Origin: an uncultured Actinomycetes bacterium
GTDB taxonomy: Bacteria; Actinomycetota; Thermoleophilia; Solirubrobacterales; 70-9
DNA length: 13,297 bases
NCBI GenBank assembly: GCA_946886425.1
Contig: CAMPIP010000052.1
Coordinates: 1-13,297 of the forward strand
Reading direction: 5' to 3'
The notes below the pieces were generated by a model. It saw only the letters and a program-made list of their open reading frames with translations. It did not search any database and was not told where the DNA came from. Positions 12,362 to 13,297 of the stretch are shown piece after piece. Position 1 is the first letter of the stretch, and each line of letters opens with the position of its first letter. The position numbers were made by a program, and so were the translations under genes.

Positions 12362-13297
12362 ATGAAGAAGGTCCTCGTGCTCGGCTCGACCGGGTCCATC
12401 GGAACGCAGGCGCTCGACGTGATCGGGCGCTCAGACGAGCTGCAGGCCGTCGGCCTGGCGGCCGGCTCGGGCTGGGAGCTGGCCTTGGAGCAGGCGCGCG
12501 AGCACGGGGTGCCGGCGGTGGCGCTGGCCGACGAGGACGCCGCGGCGCGGGCGCGCGACGCATGGAGCGGCCGGGTCCTGGTCGGCGAGGAGGGGGTCCG
12601 GGAGCTGATCGCCAGCTCCGGTGCGGACCTGGTCCTCAACTCCATAGTCGGCGCGGCCGGGCTCGGCTCGACGATCGTCGCCCTCAGCGAGGGGATCGAC
12701 GTCGCCCTCGCCAACAAGGAGAGCCTGGTGGTCGGCGGCGAGCTGGTCACGGCGCTGGCAGAGGCCACGGCGACCCGCCTCTTGCCGGTGGACTCCGAGC
12801 ACTCGGCGCTGTACCAGCTGATCGGGGGCGAGGCGCCGGGGACGGTCGAGAAGCTCGTCCTCACCGCCTCGGGCGGGCCCTTTCGCGGCCGCGACGACCT
12901 CGACGGGGTCAGCGTCGAGGAGGCGCTCGCGCACCCGACCTGGCGGATGGGCGGCCGGATCACGATCGACTCGGCGACGCTGATGAACAAGGGCTTCGAG
13001 GCGATCGAGGCGCACCACCTGTTCGGGGTGCCCTATGGGCGGATCGACGTGGTCGTCCACCCGCAGTCGCTGGTCCACTCGCTGATCCACCTCAACGACG
13101 GCTCCTCGCTGGCTCACCTCGGCTACCCAGACATGCGGGTGCCGATCTCCTATGCGCTGCACCACCCCGAGCGCGCCGACGTCGACGTGCCGCGGCTCGA
13201 CCTCGCCGCCGCTGGGTCGCTGACCTTCGAGGCGCCGGACGAGGCGACCTTCACCTGCCTGCGGCTGGCGCTCGAGGCCGGCGAGGCGGGGGGGACC
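12362..13297 (+). CDS. dxr: Dxr, 1-deoxy-D-xylulose 5-phosphate reductoisomerase (3' end outside window)
   Basis: The first 312 residues of an enzyme of usually 380-400 residues are present, and the frame is open to the window edge. Dxr converts DXP to 2-C-methyl-D-erythritol 4-phosphate with NADPH, the committed step of the MEP isoprenoid pathway that supplies UppS. The NADPH motif GSTGSIG is at 8-14. ANKES (117-121), DSEHSAL (144-150; D144 and E146 metal ligands), ASGGPFR (169-175), HPTW and NKGFE (209-213; E213 third metal ligand) are all intact. The HPQSLVHSLI block follows. ATG 12362 gives the exact family N-terminus. It is separated from cdsA by 80 bp holding a long hairpin and a -10-like box. 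Confidence 0.96.
   Translation, partial: MKKVLVLGSTGSIGTQALDVIGRSDELQAVGLAAGSGWELALEQAREHGVPAVALADEDAAARARDAWSGRVLVGEEGVRELIASSGADLVLNSIVGAAGLGSTIVALSEGIDVALANKESLVVGGELVTALAEATATRLLPVDSEHSALYQLIGGEAPGTVEKLVLTASGGPFRGRDDLDGVSVEEALAHPTWRMGGRITIDSATLMNKGFEAIEAHHLFGVPYGRIDVVVHPQSLVHSLIHLNDGSSLAHLGYPDMRVPISYALHHPERADVDVPRLDLAAAGSLTFEAPDEATFTCLRLALEAGEAGGT

Noticed and set aside
1..13297. Mobile elements, CRISPR arrays, tRNA or rRNA genes, toxin-antitoxin or defence systems
   Set aside because: None seen: no transposase or integrase motifs, no regularly spaced repeats, no cloverleaf candidates, and all sizeable coding regions are assigned to conserved housekeeping families.

Overview
The window is about 13.3 kb of very GC-rich DNA (by eye around 70% GC, with strong G/C at third codon positions). 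GTG and TTG starts are frequent and genes are packed with 1-8 nt overlaps. The gene set (SepF-type division cluster, short EF-Ts, CDP-diacylglycerol pathway, MEP isoprenoid pathway) and the codon use point to an actinobacterium. My best guess is a deep-branching class such as Thermoleophilia (Solirubrobacterales-like), but that is inference from style and gene order, not from a marker-gene tree.

Layout from left to right. (1) 1-1188: the 3' end of hisA, then hisF (histidine biosynthesis). (2) 1185-2156, minus strand: a membrane-anchored polysaccharide deacetylase, convergent with hisF (stop codons overlap) and divergent from the next gene. (3) 2190-3377: a CCA-adding / poly(A) polymerase family nucleotidyltransferase. 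(4) 3389-7636: a cell-division and envelope block made of pgeF (ylmD), a YggS/YlmE PLP protein, sepF, proC, yggT (ylmG), lspA and an RluA-family pseudouridine synthase. (5) 7774-12281: the classical translation-to-envelope operon rpsB, tsf, pyrH, frr, uppS, cdsA. (6) 12362 to the right edge: dxr, cut by the window end.

The genes join three themes. Translation is represented by the CCA enzyme, pseudouridine synthase, S2, EF-Ts and RRF. Envelope lipid and wall supply is represented by Dxr making MEP for isoprenoids, UppS making the C55 carrier, CdsA making CDP-diacylglycerol, LspA processing lipoproteins, and the deacetylase probably editing wall or surface glycans. Division is represented by SepF with YggT and YggS. 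PyrH feeds UTP/CTP to both RNA and CDP-lipid synthesis.

I do not see a novel biological system; this is largely conserved housekeeping DNA with no mobile element, CRISPR, tRNA or rRNA. There is no gene-free stretch above 300 bp; the longest is the 137-bp rpsB leader. The observations worth a second look are small-scale. Several genes have a TANNNT box only 6-9 nt before the start codon, suggesting leaderless transcripts. A perfect hairpin with a GCAA tetraloop covers the pyrH start. A long hairpin lies between cdsA and dxr. Segments with atypical codons are inserted in cca and pgeF, the latter carrying a palindrome, and hisF has an enlarged loop. Ribosomal protein S2 carries a 112-residue helical plus Pro/Ala tail.
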